Below, in pieces: positions 16,631 to 24,332 of a stretch of 32,319 bases of DNA. Both the position numbers and the translations under genes were made by a program. Under the pieces are notes generated by a model. It saw only the letters and a program-made list of their open reading frames with translations, had not been told where the DNA came from and did no database searches. Source of the stretch: Chloroflexota bacterium (GTDB taxonomy: Bacteria; Chloroflexota; Dehalococcoidia; UBA2979); the NCBI GenBank assembly GCA_009837285.1, contig VXTU01000071.1:1-32319 (forward strand), given 5' to 3'. Numbering within the stretch: position 1 is the stretch's first letter; each line of letters begins with the position of its first letter.

Positions 16631-17604
16631 CCATCGAACATCCAGACCCGGTCGTCGCCGACGACGAGCAGCCCTACATCCGCTGCGAGGACGTCTTCAA
16701 GATCTACAAGTCCGAGGACCTCGAGGTCGTCGCGCTGCGCGGACTCGACCTCGAGGTCTACCGGGGCGAGATGATGGCGCTCGTCGGGGCATCGGGCTCC
16801 GGCAAAAGCACGCTGCTCAACATCTTTGCCGGGCTCGACCAGGCGTCGGCCGGCCGGGTGGAGGTCGGCGGCCGCGACCTCCTCACCACGCCCACGGAAG
16901 AGCTTGTCGACTACCGACGCACCGAGGTCGGCTTCGTCTGGCAGCAGACCGGCCGCAACCTCATCCCCTACCTGGGCGCACGCGAGAACGTCGAGTTGCC
17001 GATGCTCATCGAGGGTGCATCGCGGCGTGCGGCGAGCGCACGCGCGCGGGAGCTGCTCGGGCGCGTCGGACTGGCCGACAAGGAGCGCAACCGCCCGGAC
17101 CAGCTCTCCGGCGGTGAGCAGCAGCGCGTCGCCATCGCCGTCGCACTCGCCAATGACCCGCCCCTGCTGCTCGCCGACGAACCGACGGGCGAGCTCGACA
17201 ACGCCACCGCAGCCGAGGTCTTCGACGTCTTCGCGGAGATCAACGAACAGACCGGGGTCACGATCGTGATCGTGACCCACGACGCATCGATCATCGACCG
17301 CGTGCACCGCATCGTCGCCTTCCGCGACGGGAAGACCAGCTCGGAGGTGGTGCGACGTGCCCGCTTCACCCGGGACTCCGCGGACGAGGTGGACGAGTAC
17401 GCTGTCGTCGACCGCAGCGGCCGGCTCCAGATCCCGCGCGAGATCGCGGACTACCTGAGCCTCGGTACGCGCGCGCGTGTCGAGCTGGTCGACGACCACA
17501 TCGAGGTGCGCGCCGACGCAGGCGCGCCGGCAGGACCGCCGCGCGAGTTCTCGAACGAGCCGCCGCCCGAGCCGCCTCGCGCGCCGCTGCGAGGCGCCCC
17601 GTGA
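16627..17604 (+). CDS. ABC transporter ATPase (LolD/MacB type) with C-terminal AbrB/SpoVT-like domain
   Basis: The 325-aa protein's first ~245 residues are a complete ABC ATPase of the group that serves FtsX-type permeases. Walker A is GASGSGKST (54-62), the Q-loop is VWQQTGRNLIPY, the signature is LSGGEQQR (160-167), Walker B is LLLADEPTGELD (D184, E185) and the switch His is in IVTHD. After an acidic hinge (SADEVDEYAV), residues 258-297 read VVDRSGRLQIPREIADYLSL followed by GTRARVELVDDHIEVRA. This is the pattern of the swapped-hairpin AbrB/SpoVT DNA-binding fold (SGR.xIP.EI...L.L..G..V.....). A Pro-rich tail follows. ATG at 16627 overlaps the permease stop, and its own stop overlaps the next GTG. 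The fusion is unusual: the added domain may dimerise the ATPase or bind DNA. Confidence 0.9.
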   Translation: MTIEHPDPVVADDEQPYIRCEDVFKIYKSEDLEVVALRGLDLEVYRGEMMALVGASGSGKSTLLNIFAGLDQASAGRVEVGGRDLLTTPTEELVDYRRTEVGFVWQQTGRNLIPYLGARENVELPMLIEGASRRAASARARELLGRVGLADKERNRPDQLSGGEQQRVAIAVALANDPPLLLADEPTGELDNATAAEVFDVFAEINEQTGVTIVIVTHDASIIDRVHRIVAFRDGKTSSEVVRRARFTRDSADEVDEYAVVDRSGRLQIPREIADYLSLGTRARVELVDDHIEVRADAGAPAGPPREFSNEPPPEPPRAPLRGAP

Positions 17605-18329
17605 CGCCCGCGCTCGTCGCGGTCCGGGACGTGAGCCGCAGCTTCGCGCTCAGCGGCACCGCCGTGCACGCCGTGCGCAACGTCACCCTCGACGTCGCCG
17701 AGGGCGAGTTCGTGGCGCTGCGAGGGCGCTCCGGCTCCGGCAAGACCACACTGCTCAACCTCATCGCCGGCCTCGACCGCCCCGACAGCGGCACCGTGCA
17801 TCTCGGAGGCGAGGAAGTCTCGTCGGCGAGCGAGGCGCGGCTGACCGAGCTGCGACGCCATAGCATCGGCGTCGTGTTCCAGTCGTTCGCGCTGCTGCCG
17901 CTCTTCTCGGCGCGCGAGAACGTCGGGATCGCGCTGCGCATCGCCGGAGTACACGGCCGCGCCGTCTTCGAGCGCGCCGACGAGGTGATCGACCTCGTGG
18001 GGCTCGGGCCTCGCAAGGACCACCGGCCGTACGAGCTGTCGGGAGGCGAGCAGCAGCGCGTCGCGATCGCGCGGGCGATCGCCAACCGCCCCCCGCTGCT
18101 GATCGCCGACGAGCCGACGGGCGAGCTCGACTCGGCGACAGGCGCCCAGATCTTCGAGCTGCTGCAGCGCATCAGCGCCGAGGGCACCACCGTGATCGCG
18201 GCCACCCACGACCCGCTGATGATCGAGCACGTCGAGCGCATCGTGGAGATGGAAGACGGCGCGCTGGTCGGGCAGTCGGAGGTCGGGCAGTCGGACGAGG
18301 TGGCCGAAGACTGGAGCCGGCCGGGGTAG
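17601..18329 (+). CDS. ABC transporter ATPase (LolD/MacB type)
   Basis: The 242-aa second ATPase has Walker A GRSGSGKTT (42-50), Q-loop VVFQSFALLPLF, signature LSGGEQQR (146-153), Walker B LLIADEPTGELD (D170, E171) and switch region ATHD. GTG at 17601 overlaps the previous stop by 4 bp. Together with the first ATPase it gives two nucleotide-binding subunits for two FtsX-like permeases. They could form one hetero-complex, or each could serve its own permease. The C-terminus contains a short tandem repeat (GQSEV, GQSDEV) encoded by a near-perfect DNA duplication around 18268-18300. It lacks the AbrB-like tail of its neighbour. Confidence 0.92.
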   Translation: MTPALVAVRDVSRSFALSGTAVHAVRNVTLDVAEGEFVALRGRSGSGKTTLLNLIAGLDRPDSGTVHLGGEEVSSASEARLTELRRHSIGVVFQSFALLPLFSARENVGIALRIAGVHGRAVFERADEVIDLVGLGPRKDHRPYELSGGEQQRVAIARAIANRPPLLIADEPTGELDSATGAQIFELLQRISAEGTTVIAATHDPLMIEHVERIVEMEDGALVGQSEVGQSDEVAEDWSRPG

Positions 18330-18437
18330 CGCCACAACAGGCGTGTTTAGCCGATATTTTATATTTGTCGAATGACTATTGACACGACCACGCACGCACT
18401 AGCACAGTGATGTTCAGCGGCGAGCGGGGCATGGATC
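18330..18437. promoter_or_regulatory. AT-rich intergenic island with TTGACA element
   Basis: Positions about 18343-18384 are strikingly AT-rich for this genome (GATATTTTATATTTG at 18353-18367). They end in a consensus -35 hexamer TTGACA at 18379-18384. The best downstream -10 is TAGCAC (18400-18405) with a short 15-bp spacer, so the promoter is tentative. It would drive the two small membrane-protein genes. No hairpin terminator for the ATPase operon is obvious apart from the palindrome CCGGCCGG near the preceding stop. Confidence 0.35.
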
Positions 18438-18641
18438 GTGACTTCACAGCTTCGGCGATTGAAGAATGCCGACTTCAGTGACAAGCAGGCCGAAGCCATT
18501 GACGACTCCATCGCTGACGCCACTCGCCATCTCGCAACCAAGGCAGAACTGTACCGCGCGATGTGGCTGCTCGGCCTCGGCATGACCACCGTGAATGCGG
18601 CCATGCTCAGTGCCGCGGTCGCCGTGATCCGCCTCGCGTAA
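18438..18641 (+). CDS. 67-aa small membrane protein (DUF1640-like)
   Basis: The product reads as a short version of the coiled-coil/membrane family: ADFSDKQAEAIDDSIADA, then the LATKAELYRAM motif (compare LVTRGDL in the 101-aa protein at 8151-8456), then a membrane helix at ~44-66. The start is GTG at 18438 with only a weak G-rich stretch upstream. The stop overlaps the next ATG by one base (TAATG), a re-initiation arrangement. The function is unknown. Codon use is less GC-extreme than in the adjoining ABC genes, which with the AT-rich leader suggests a later arrival. Confidence 0.6.
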   Translation: MTSQLRRLKNADFSDKQAEAIDDSIADATRHLATKAELYRAMWLLGLGMTTVNAAMLSAAVAVIRLA

Positions 18642-18793
18642 TGGGGCAGGCCGAAGCGGACAGCGTCGCGATAGCAAAGATGATCGAGGACGCAGCCGAC
18701 CGCATGGTGGACAAGCTCCTCATCCGGCTTGGCGCCTGGACGCTCGCCGTCGTCACCCTTGCGACGGCAGTGCTCATCGCCGTTCAGGACTAA
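18641..18793 (+). CDS. 50-aa small membrane protein
   Basis: ATG at 18641 shares its A with the TAA of the previous gene. The product has an amphipathic N-terminal half (ADSVAIAKMIEDAADRMVDK) and a C-terminal hydrophobic helix (LGAWTLAVVTLATAVLIAV). It has the same helix-then-membrane layout as the preceding 67-aa protein, so the two are probably co-expressed and may associate. It converges with the oxidoreductase gene 16 bp away. No known family is recognised. Confidence 0.5.
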   Translation: MGQAEADSVAIAKMIEDAADRMVDKLLIRLGAWTLAVVTLATAVLIAVQD

Positions 18794-18809
18794 GTCGGAC
18801 GGCCGGAAA

Positions 18810-19766
18810 CTACTCGCCGTTCGCGCCCTCGCGGTGCACGACCGGCAACACCTCCTCGATGAGCCGCCGCGTCTGCTCCATCAGCTCGCCGTCACCGTCG
18901 GCGATCGGACGCACGACGAACTTCGTCACCCCGACGGCCACGTACTCCTCGATGCGCCGGATGATGTCCGACGCGTCGCCGACGGCGAACTGGTCACGAG
19001 GGTCGGGGCGGTCCTGGACGGCGAGGCGGCCGAAGGCGGCGGTGGCGCGCTCCACCTCCGGCTCGTCCCATGAACCGAAGCGATAGGTGATGTTCGCGCC
19101 GTAGTGGTCGTCGGGGATGCGCTTGCCCTGCCGCGCCGCCTCCGCGCGGATCGAGGCGACGACGGGCGCCACCTGGGCGGGGGTCTGCAGCCCGCCCAGC
19201 CAGCCGTTGCCGTAGCGCACCGTGCGCCGGATCGCGGCCGGACTGGAGCCGCCGATCCACAGCGGCATCGGCTGCTGCACCGGCGTCGGGGCGATCGAGG
19301 CGTCGGCGACGCGGTAGTGCTCACCCTCGAACGTCACGCGGTCGCCGCGCCACAGCGCGGTGATGATCTCGAGCGCCTCGTTCGACCGGGCCCCGCGGCC
19401 GCGAGGCTCACGGCCGGTTGCGGCCCACGCCGTGGAGGCGTTCCCGCCGACGCCGAACGCGGGCAGGAGGCGACCGTCGCTGAGGAAGTCGATGGTGGCG
19501 CACTCGGCGGCCAGTGCAATGGGGTCGCGCAGCGGCAGCACGACGACATTCATGCCGAACTTGAGTCGCTCGGTCGCCCCGGCGAGCGCGGCCATCAGGC
19601 TCATCGTCTCGAGCTGCGGGCGTGGCGAGGCGTCGCTGGCGAGCAGGCGGTCGGACTGCCACAGCGAGTCGACGTCGCCGTCCTCGCACAGCTCGACCCA
19701 GCGCCAGAACGCACGCGTCGAGGAGAACGGGAACGCGGCCATCCCGAGCCCGACACGCACGCTCAC
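18810..19766 (-). CDS. LLM-class flavin/F420-dependent oxidoreductase
   Basis: The 318-aa luciferase-like monooxygenase-fold (TIM-barrel) enzyme begins VRVGLGMAAFPFSST. Blocks typical of the LLM family are ATERLKFGMNVVVLPLRDPI, DFLSDGRLLPAFGVGG, NEALEIITALWRGDRVTFEG and PMPLWIGGSSPAAIRR. These form the flavin/F420-binding barrel. GTG at 19766 has a GAGGAGG ribosome site 5 nt upstream. The frame extends to 19928 but without family similarity. It lies 77 bp downstream of gcvPB on the same strand and may be the last gene of that transcript. The substrate cannot be inferred. F420 use is plausible but unproven. Confidence 0.87.
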   Translation of the reverse strand: MSVRVGLGMAAFPFSSTRAFWRWVELCEDGDVDSLWQSDRLLASDASPRPQLETMSLMAALAGATERLKFGMNVVVLPLRDPIALAAECATIDFLSDGRLLPAFGVGGNASTAWAATGREPRGRGARSNEALEIITALWRGDRVTFEGEHYRVADASIAPTPVQQPMPLWIGGSSPAAIRRTVRYGNGWLGGLQTPAQVAPVVASIRAEAARQGKRIPDDHYGANITYRFGSWDEPEVERATAAFGRLAVQDRPDPRDQFAVGDASDIIRRIEEYVAVGVTKFVVRPIADGDGELMEQTRRLIEEVLPVVHREGANGE

Positions 19767-19843
19767 CGGAGCCTCCTCGGACGCTGGTCGCTCACTGGAG
19801 GGCGTAGCGTAGCCGGTGCACGACGGGGCCGCCTGCGCGTCGA

Positions 19844-21328
19844 CTACTCGTCGTCGGGGGGTTGCCAGCGCAGCACCGGGCGACGCGCGGCCTCGGCTTC
19901 GTCGAGGCGGCCGATGGGCGCCGTCCACGGCGCGCCGTGGAGCGTCTCGGGGTCCTCGGCGGACTCGGCGGCAATGGCGATCATCGCATCGGCGAGCGCC
20001 TCAATCGCCTCGGGCGGCTCGGTCTCGGTGGGCTCCATCATCAGCGCCTCCTCGACGATCAGGGGGAAGTAGACCGTCGGCGGGTGGAAGCCGTGGTCGA
20101 TGAGGCGCTTGGCGATGTCGTAGGTGCGCACGCCGTGCTCGCGCCGCTGGCGGGTGCCGGAGAAGACCACCTCGTGCAGCACGGGACGGTCGTAGGGCAG
20201 GTCGTAGTGGCCATGCATCAGCACGCGCAGGTAGTTGGCGTTGAGCACCGCCTGCCCGGACACCGCCCGCAGCCCCTCGGCGCCGAGCGCGCGCATGTAG
20301 GCATACGCGCGGATGAGGACGCCGACGTTGCCGTGGAACTGCTGCAGTTGGCCTATGGTCCGCTCCGGGGTTTCGAGACGCACCACGCTGTCGTCGTCCT
20401 CGACGACGATCGGGGCGGGGAGGTACCGCGCAAGCTCCTCGGTGCATGCGACGGGGCCGGCGCCCGGCCCGCCGCCGCCGTGCGGCGTGCTGAAGCTCTT
20501 GTGCAGGTTCAGGTGGACGACGTCGAAGCCGAGGTCGCCGTAGCGCACCCGGCCCATAATGGCGTTGAGGTTCGCGCCGTCGCCGTAGAGGTAGGCGCCG
20601 GCGTCGTGAATCAGGTCCGCGAACTCCTCGATGCCCTGCACCCACAGCCCGAGCGTGTTCGGCACCGTCGCCATGACGGCGGCGACGGTCTCGTCCAACT
20701 CGCGCGCGAGCGCGTCGCGGTCGAGTGAACCGTTGGCGGCGGTCGGGATCTCCGTGACGGAATAGCCCGCCATCGCCGCGGTTGCCGGGTTCGTGCCGTG
20801 CGCCGAGTCGGGGACGAGGATGCGCCGGCGCGTCGCGAGCTCCCCGCGGTCCTCGAGCGCGCGCGTGATCATGAGCACGCCGGCCAGCTCGCCATGCGCG
20901 CCCGCAGCAGGGGCGAGACTGACGTGGGGCAGGCCAGTCACCTGCGCAAGGCCGCGGCGCAGCTCCAGGAGGATCCGCAGCGTGCCCTGCGCCTCCTCGA
21001 CAGGAGCCTGCGGGTGCGCCGTAGCGAAGCCCGGGAGCGAGGCCACGAGGTCGTCGACCTTCGGGTTGTACTTCATCGTGCACGAGCCCAGCGGGTAGGT
21101 GCCGGAGTCGATGCCGTAGTTCCGCGCGGAGAGCGCGGTGTAGTAGCGCACGAGGCTGCCCTGGCTCAGCTCCGGCAACCGCACGGAGTCGCGCAGCAGG
21201 TGCGCGTCGGGCAGCGGGGTCTCCTCGCCGCCCCACGAAGGCACGTCGACGGCACGCCGACCCGGCGCGCTGCGGTCGAAGCTCAGCTGCGCGCCGAAGT
21301 CCTCGTTGGCCGGGCGCACAACGCTCAC
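19844..21328 (-). CDS. gcvPB: Glycine dehydrogenase (decarboxylating) subunit 2, P-protein beta
   Basis: The 494-aa subunit is the PLP-bearing half of the split P-protein of the glycine cleavage system. It decarboxylates glycine and passes the aminomethyl group to lipoyl-GcvH. The PLP lysine is K277 in HLNLHKSFSTPHGGGGPG. Other landmarks are RNYGIDSGTYPLGSCTMKYN (69-88) and PDSAHGTNPATAAMAGY. GTG at 21328 overlaps the gcvPA stop by 4 bp (GTGA), which rules out the much longer Arg-rich extension. It forms the alpha2beta2 enzyme with GcvPA. The split form is common in Chloroflexota, Firmicutes, Thermotogota and archaea. Confidence 0.96.
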   Translation of the reverse strand: MSVVRPANEDFGAQLSFDRSAPGRRAVDVPSWGGEETPLPDAHLLRDSVRLPELSQGSLVRYYTALSARNYGIDSGTYPLGSCTMKYNPKVDDLVASLPGFATAHPQAPVEEAQGTLRILLELRRGLAQVTGLPHVSLAPAAGAHGELAGVLMITRALEDRGELATRRRILVPDSAHGTNPATAAMAGYSVTEIPTAANGSLDRDALARELDETVAAVMATVPNTLGLWVQGIEEFADLIHDAGAYLYGDGANLNAIMGRVRYGDLGFDVVHLNLHKSFSTPHGGGGPGAGPVACTEELARYLPAPIVVEDDDSVVRLETPERTIGQLQQFHGNVGVLIRAYAYMRALGAEGLRAVSGQAVLNANYLRVLMHGHYDLPYDRPVLHEVVFSGTRQRREHGVRTYDIAKRLIDHGFHPPTVYFPLIVEEALMMEPTETEPPEAIEALADAMIAIAAESAEDPETLHGAPWTAPIGRLDEAEAARRPVLRWQPPDDE

Positions 21329-22692
21329 GAGTTGGCCCCGATCTCCGCCAGCGCCTCGATGAGCGTGTCGACGTGCGCGTCGGGCGTGGCCTCCGTAACG
21401 GCGAAGAGCATCGCGTCGCGCGCCTCGGGCTCGGCGCGGTCGGAGACGTCGAGCCCGGCCGTAATGCCGCGCGCGGCAAGCTCGCGGGCGAGCTCCGCTG
21501 CTGGGAGGGGGCCACGCACGAGGAACTCCTGGAACCACGGCCCGCGGTCGGTCACGTCGTAGCGGGGCAGCGCGGCGACGCGCGCGGCGGCGGCGTGGGC
21601 GCGCTGGTAGCACAGCTCAGCGGCCTCGCGCAGCCCGCGCGGGCCGAGCGCCTGCACGGTGATGGTGAACGCCAGCGCGATCAGCGCCTGCGCCGTCGAG
21701 ACGTTCGAGGTGGCGCGCTCGCGGCGGATGAACTGCTCGCGTGCCTGGAGCGTGAGCACGTAACCGGTGCGCGGCTCGCCGCCGCCCGGTGGCGCCTCGA
21801 GCTCCTTCGTGCGGCCGACGATGCGACCCGGCATCTGGCGGAGGTACTGCTGCCGCGCTGCGAACAGCCCCACGGACGGCCCGCCGAACGCGGGCGCCCC
21901 CGCAAGGTCTCGCCCCTCGCCGGTCACGATGTCGGCGCCGGCGTCGCCGGGCGATCGCAGCAGGCCGAGCGCGAAGGGGTCGGCGACGGTGACGAACAGT
22001 GCGTCAACCGCGTGCGCCGCCTCGGCGAGTGGTTCGAGGTCCGCGATCGTGCCGAGGAAGTCCGGCTGCTGTGCGACGAGGCACGCGTGCTCGTCGGTGA
22101 CGTCGCTCCCCGCCCGCACGACGTCCACGCGGATGCCGGCGCCGCGGGCATAGGCGCGGACCACGTCGACGGTGCCGGGGTGGACGGGTTCGAGGAGCGC
22201 GACGGCGCTGCGGCGTGTGGCGCGGGCGGCGAGCAGGCAGGCCTCGGCGGTCGAGCTCGCGACGTCGTAGAGGCCGGTGTTGGAGACGTCCATGCCGGTC
22301 AGCTCGCATACCACCGACTGGTACTCGAACGCCGACTGCAGCGTGCCCTGGCTAATCTCCGGCTGGTACGGCGTGTAGGCCGTGACGAACTCGGACCGGC
22401 TGGTCAGGTACCCGGCGATCGAGGGGATCGAGCGCCGGTATGCGCCCGCGCCGAGGAAGTTCGGGCGCCCGGGGTCGGCGTTCACGGCCGCGCGCTCTTC
22501 GAGCAGCGCGATCAGCTCGGGCTCGGTCAGTTGCGGCGGCAGCTCGAACGCCGGGTCGCGGTATTCCGCGGGGAGGTCGTCGAACAGCGCGTCGACGCTG
22601 TCGACGCCCACGCGGGCGAGCATGCGCGCGCGGTCGGCTTCGGTGGCGGGGATGTACGGGTGCGGCGACCCCTCAGGCAACGAGGACGCCAA
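21325..22692 (-). CDS. gcvPA: Glycine dehydrogenase (decarboxylating) subunit 1, P-protein alpha
   Basis: The 455-aa alpha half of the split P-protein begins near the family's PHPYIPATEADRARML and continues with NFLGAGAYRRSIP, YTPYQPEISQGTLQSAFEYQ and MDVSNTGLYDVASSTAEA. The first in-frame start is TTG at 22692, 2 bp after gcvH; a second TTG at 22680 would also fit. No ATG lies early enough, so a TTG start is likely. This half has the aminotransferase-like fold but no PLP lysine of its own. It is tightly coupled to both flanking gcv genes. Confidence 0.95.
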   Translation of the reverse strand: MASSLPEGSPHPYIPATEADRARMLARVGVDSVDALFDDLPAEYRDPAFELPPQLTEPELIALLEERAAVNADPGRPNFLGAGAYRRSIPSIAGYLTSRSEFVTAYTPYQPEISQGTLQSAFEYQSVVCELTGMDVSNTGLYDVASSTAEACLLAARATRRSAVALLEPVHPGTVDVVRAYARGAGIRVDVVRAGSDVTDEHACLVAQQPDFLGTIADLEPLAEAAHAVDALFVTVADPFALGLLRSPGDAGADIVTGEGRDLAGAPAFGGPSVGLFAARQQYLRQMPGRIVGRTKELEAPPGGGEPRTGYVLTLQAREQFIRRERATSNVSTAQALIALAFTITVQALGPRGLREAAELCYQRAHAAAARVAALPRYDVTDRGPWFQEFLVRGPLPAAELARELAARGITAGLDVSDRAEPEARDAMLFAVTEATPDAHVDTLIEALAEIGANS

Positions 22693-22694
22693 CG

Positions 22695-23096
22695 TCAGTT
22701 CGCCGGAAGCTGGGCGCGGTACGCGTCGGCGTCGAGCAGCCCGTCGAGTTGGGACTCGTCGGCAATGCGCACCCGGATCAGCCAGCCCTCGCCGTACGGG
22801 GAGTCGTTGACCAGCTCCGGCTGGTCCTCAAGCTCGCCGTTCGTGGCGATGACCTCGCCGGTGATGGGCGCGTAGAGGTCGGAGACGGTCTTGACCGACT
22901 CGACCTCGCCGAAACGGTCGCCGCCGGCGACCTCAGTGCCCTCGCCGGGAAGGTCGAGGTAGACGACGTCGCCGAGCTGGTCCTGGGCGAAGTCCGTGAT
23001 GCCGATGGTGGCCTCGTCGGGGCTCGCGTCGTCGCGCCGCAGCCACTCGTGGTCGCTTGTGTAGAGAAGGTCGTCGGGGACCTGGTCGCCGCTCAC
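22695..23096 (-). CDS. gcvH: Glycine cleavage system H protein
   Basis: The 133-aa lipoyl carrier moves the aminomethyl group from the P-protein to the T-protein and then presents dihydrolipoyl for reoxidation. The lipoylation site is K69 in FGEVESVKTVSDLYAP, and LLYTSDHEWLRRDD marks the N-terminus. The start is GTG at 23096, 3 bp after the gcvT stop, with a GGGAT stretch upstream as a modest ribosome site. The length and fold are standard for the family. Confidence 0.96.
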   Translation of the reverse strand: MSGDQVPDDLLYTSDHEWLRRDDASPDEATIGITDFAQDQLGDVVYLDLPGEGTEVAGGDRFGEVESVKTVSDLYAPITGEVIATNGELEDQPELVNDSPYGEGWLIRVRIADESQLDGLLDADAYRAQLPAN

Positions 23097-23099
23097 CGC

Positions 23100-24230
23100 T
23101 TATCCCTGCTTCCGATAGAACGGGCGTCGCACCACCTCGACGGGGAGCGCGCGCCCTCGCACATTCACGGCAAGTCTGACGCCGGGCCGGGCTAGCTGCG
23201 CGGGAAGGTAGGCCATGCCGATGCCGATCCGCAAGCTGGGGCTGAACGCCCCGCTGGTCAGCGTCGTCAGCGGGTCGCCGAGCATCTCGCCGTCCTCGCC
23301 CGTCACGTGCACGTCGTACCCCGCGCGCAGCACGCCGCGCTCCTGCGCCACGAGGTGCGCGAGCCGCCGGGTGCGCGGCTGCTCCTTGTGCTCCGCGAGC
23401 GCCTCGCGGCCGGTGAACGGCGCCTCGTCGTCGAGCGTCACCGCGAAGCCGAGGCCCGACTCGAAGGGGTGCGTGGTGCCGTCGATGTCGTTGCCGTGGA
23501 GCGGCAACGCGGCCTCGAGGCGCAGGGTGTCGCGCGCGCCTAGGCCGGCCGGAGTGGCGCCCCCCTCGGTCAGCGCATCCCACAGCGCCGCAGCGTCGTC
23601 CGCGCCAACGATGCACTCGCCGCCGTCCTCGCCCGTGTAGCCGGTACGCGCGACCAGGACGGGCACGCCGCCCCAGTCGAGTTCGGCGCAGTCCCGCGGC
23701 TCCAGCGCCGCGAAGCCTCCACCGAGGACGCTCGTCAGCAACTCGACGGCTTCGGGGCCCTGCACGGCCAGCATCACGGTCTGGGGGGTCTCCTCGGACG
23801 CCTGGTCGCGTGCGACCGCGTGCAGGCGCCCGAAGTCGGCGTCGGCGTTGGCGGCGTTGTGGATGACGAGCCACTGGTCGTCGGGCAGGTGGTAGATGAA
23901 GACGTCGTCCTCGATGCCACCCTGCTCGTTGCAGTAGAGCGAGTAGTGGGCCTTGCCCACGGGCACCGTGGTCACGTCGAAGGTGGTGACGGAGCGCAGC
24001 AGCTCGGCGGAGCCGGGCCCGCGCACCCACGCGCGCGCGAGGTGCGAGACGTCGAAGACGCCGACGCTCCCTCGCACGGCCTCGTGCTCGGCGACGATGC
24101 CTTCGTACTGGAGGGGCATCTCCCAGCCGGCGAAGGGGGCGAAGCGTGCGCCGAGCGCCTCGTGGCGCTCGCGCAGTGCAAGTTGCTTCAATCCGCCGCG
24201 CCCAGCATCGGGCGCCCCGTTCACCGCCAT
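23100..24230 (-). CDS. gcvT: Glycine cleavage system aminomethyltransferase (T protein)
   Basis: The 376-aa tetrahydrofolate-dependent enzyme releases ammonia and forms 5,10-methylene-THF. Signature stretches are FAPFAGWEMPLQYEG, GVFDVSHLARAWVRG, HYSLYCNEQGGIEDDVFIYH, VARTGYTGEDGGECIV and RDTLRLEAALPLHGNDID. The protein ends with RPFYRKQG. It is the first gene of the T-H-PA-PB operon. ATG at 24230 has no Shine-Dalgarno but TACAGT 6 nt upstream, suggesting a leaderless mRNA. No L-protein (lipoamide dehydrogenase) gene is in this window. Confidence 0.96.
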   Translation of the reverse strand: MAVNGAPDAGRGGLKQLALRERHEALGARFAPFAGWEMPLQYEGIVAEHEAVRGSVGVFDVSHLARAWVRGPGSAELLRSVTTFDVTTVPVGKAHYSLYCNEQGGIEDDVFIYHLPDDQWLVIHNAANADADFGRLHAVARDQASEETPQTVMLAVQGPEAVELLTSVLGGGFAALEPRDCAELDWGGVPVLVARTGYTGEDGGECIVGADDAAALWDALTEGGATPAGLGARDTLRLEAALPLHGNDIDGTTHPFESGLGFAVTLDDEAPFTGREALAEHKEQPRTRRLAHLVAQERGVLRAGYDVHVTGEDGEMLGDPLTTLTSGAFSPSLRIGIGMAYLPAQLARPGVRLAVNVRGRALPVEVVRRPFYRKQG

Positions 24231-24236
24231 GTATCG

Positions 24237-24242
24237 ACTGTA
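24237..24242 (-). promoter_or_regulatory. TACAGT -10 box, leaderless promoter candidate for the gcv operon
   Basis: On the minus strand TACAGT lies 6 nt before the gcvT ATG, and no ribosome site intervenes. The spacing matches the other leaderless candidates in the window. The usual -35 hexamer is not recognisable. There is too little leader here for a glycine riboswitch if this promoter is the one used. Confidence 0.4.
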
Positions 24243-24332
24243 TGACGATGGCGCGCTCTGAGGCCAGCCCGCGCCCTACCGCGCCTCCCCTAGTCCGGCG
24301 AGGTCGGCCAGTCTCCAATCCGACCCCACCCC

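Noticed and set aside
18268-18300. Short tandem duplication (GQSEV/GQSDEV) at the end of the second ATPase
   Set aside because: It is a two-copy slippage-type repeat in a non-conserved tail, and no functional significance is supported.
24231-24332. Glycine riboswitch upstream of gcvT
   Set aside because: No paired aptamer-like conserved segments could be recognised by eye, and the probable promoter lies too close to the ATG.
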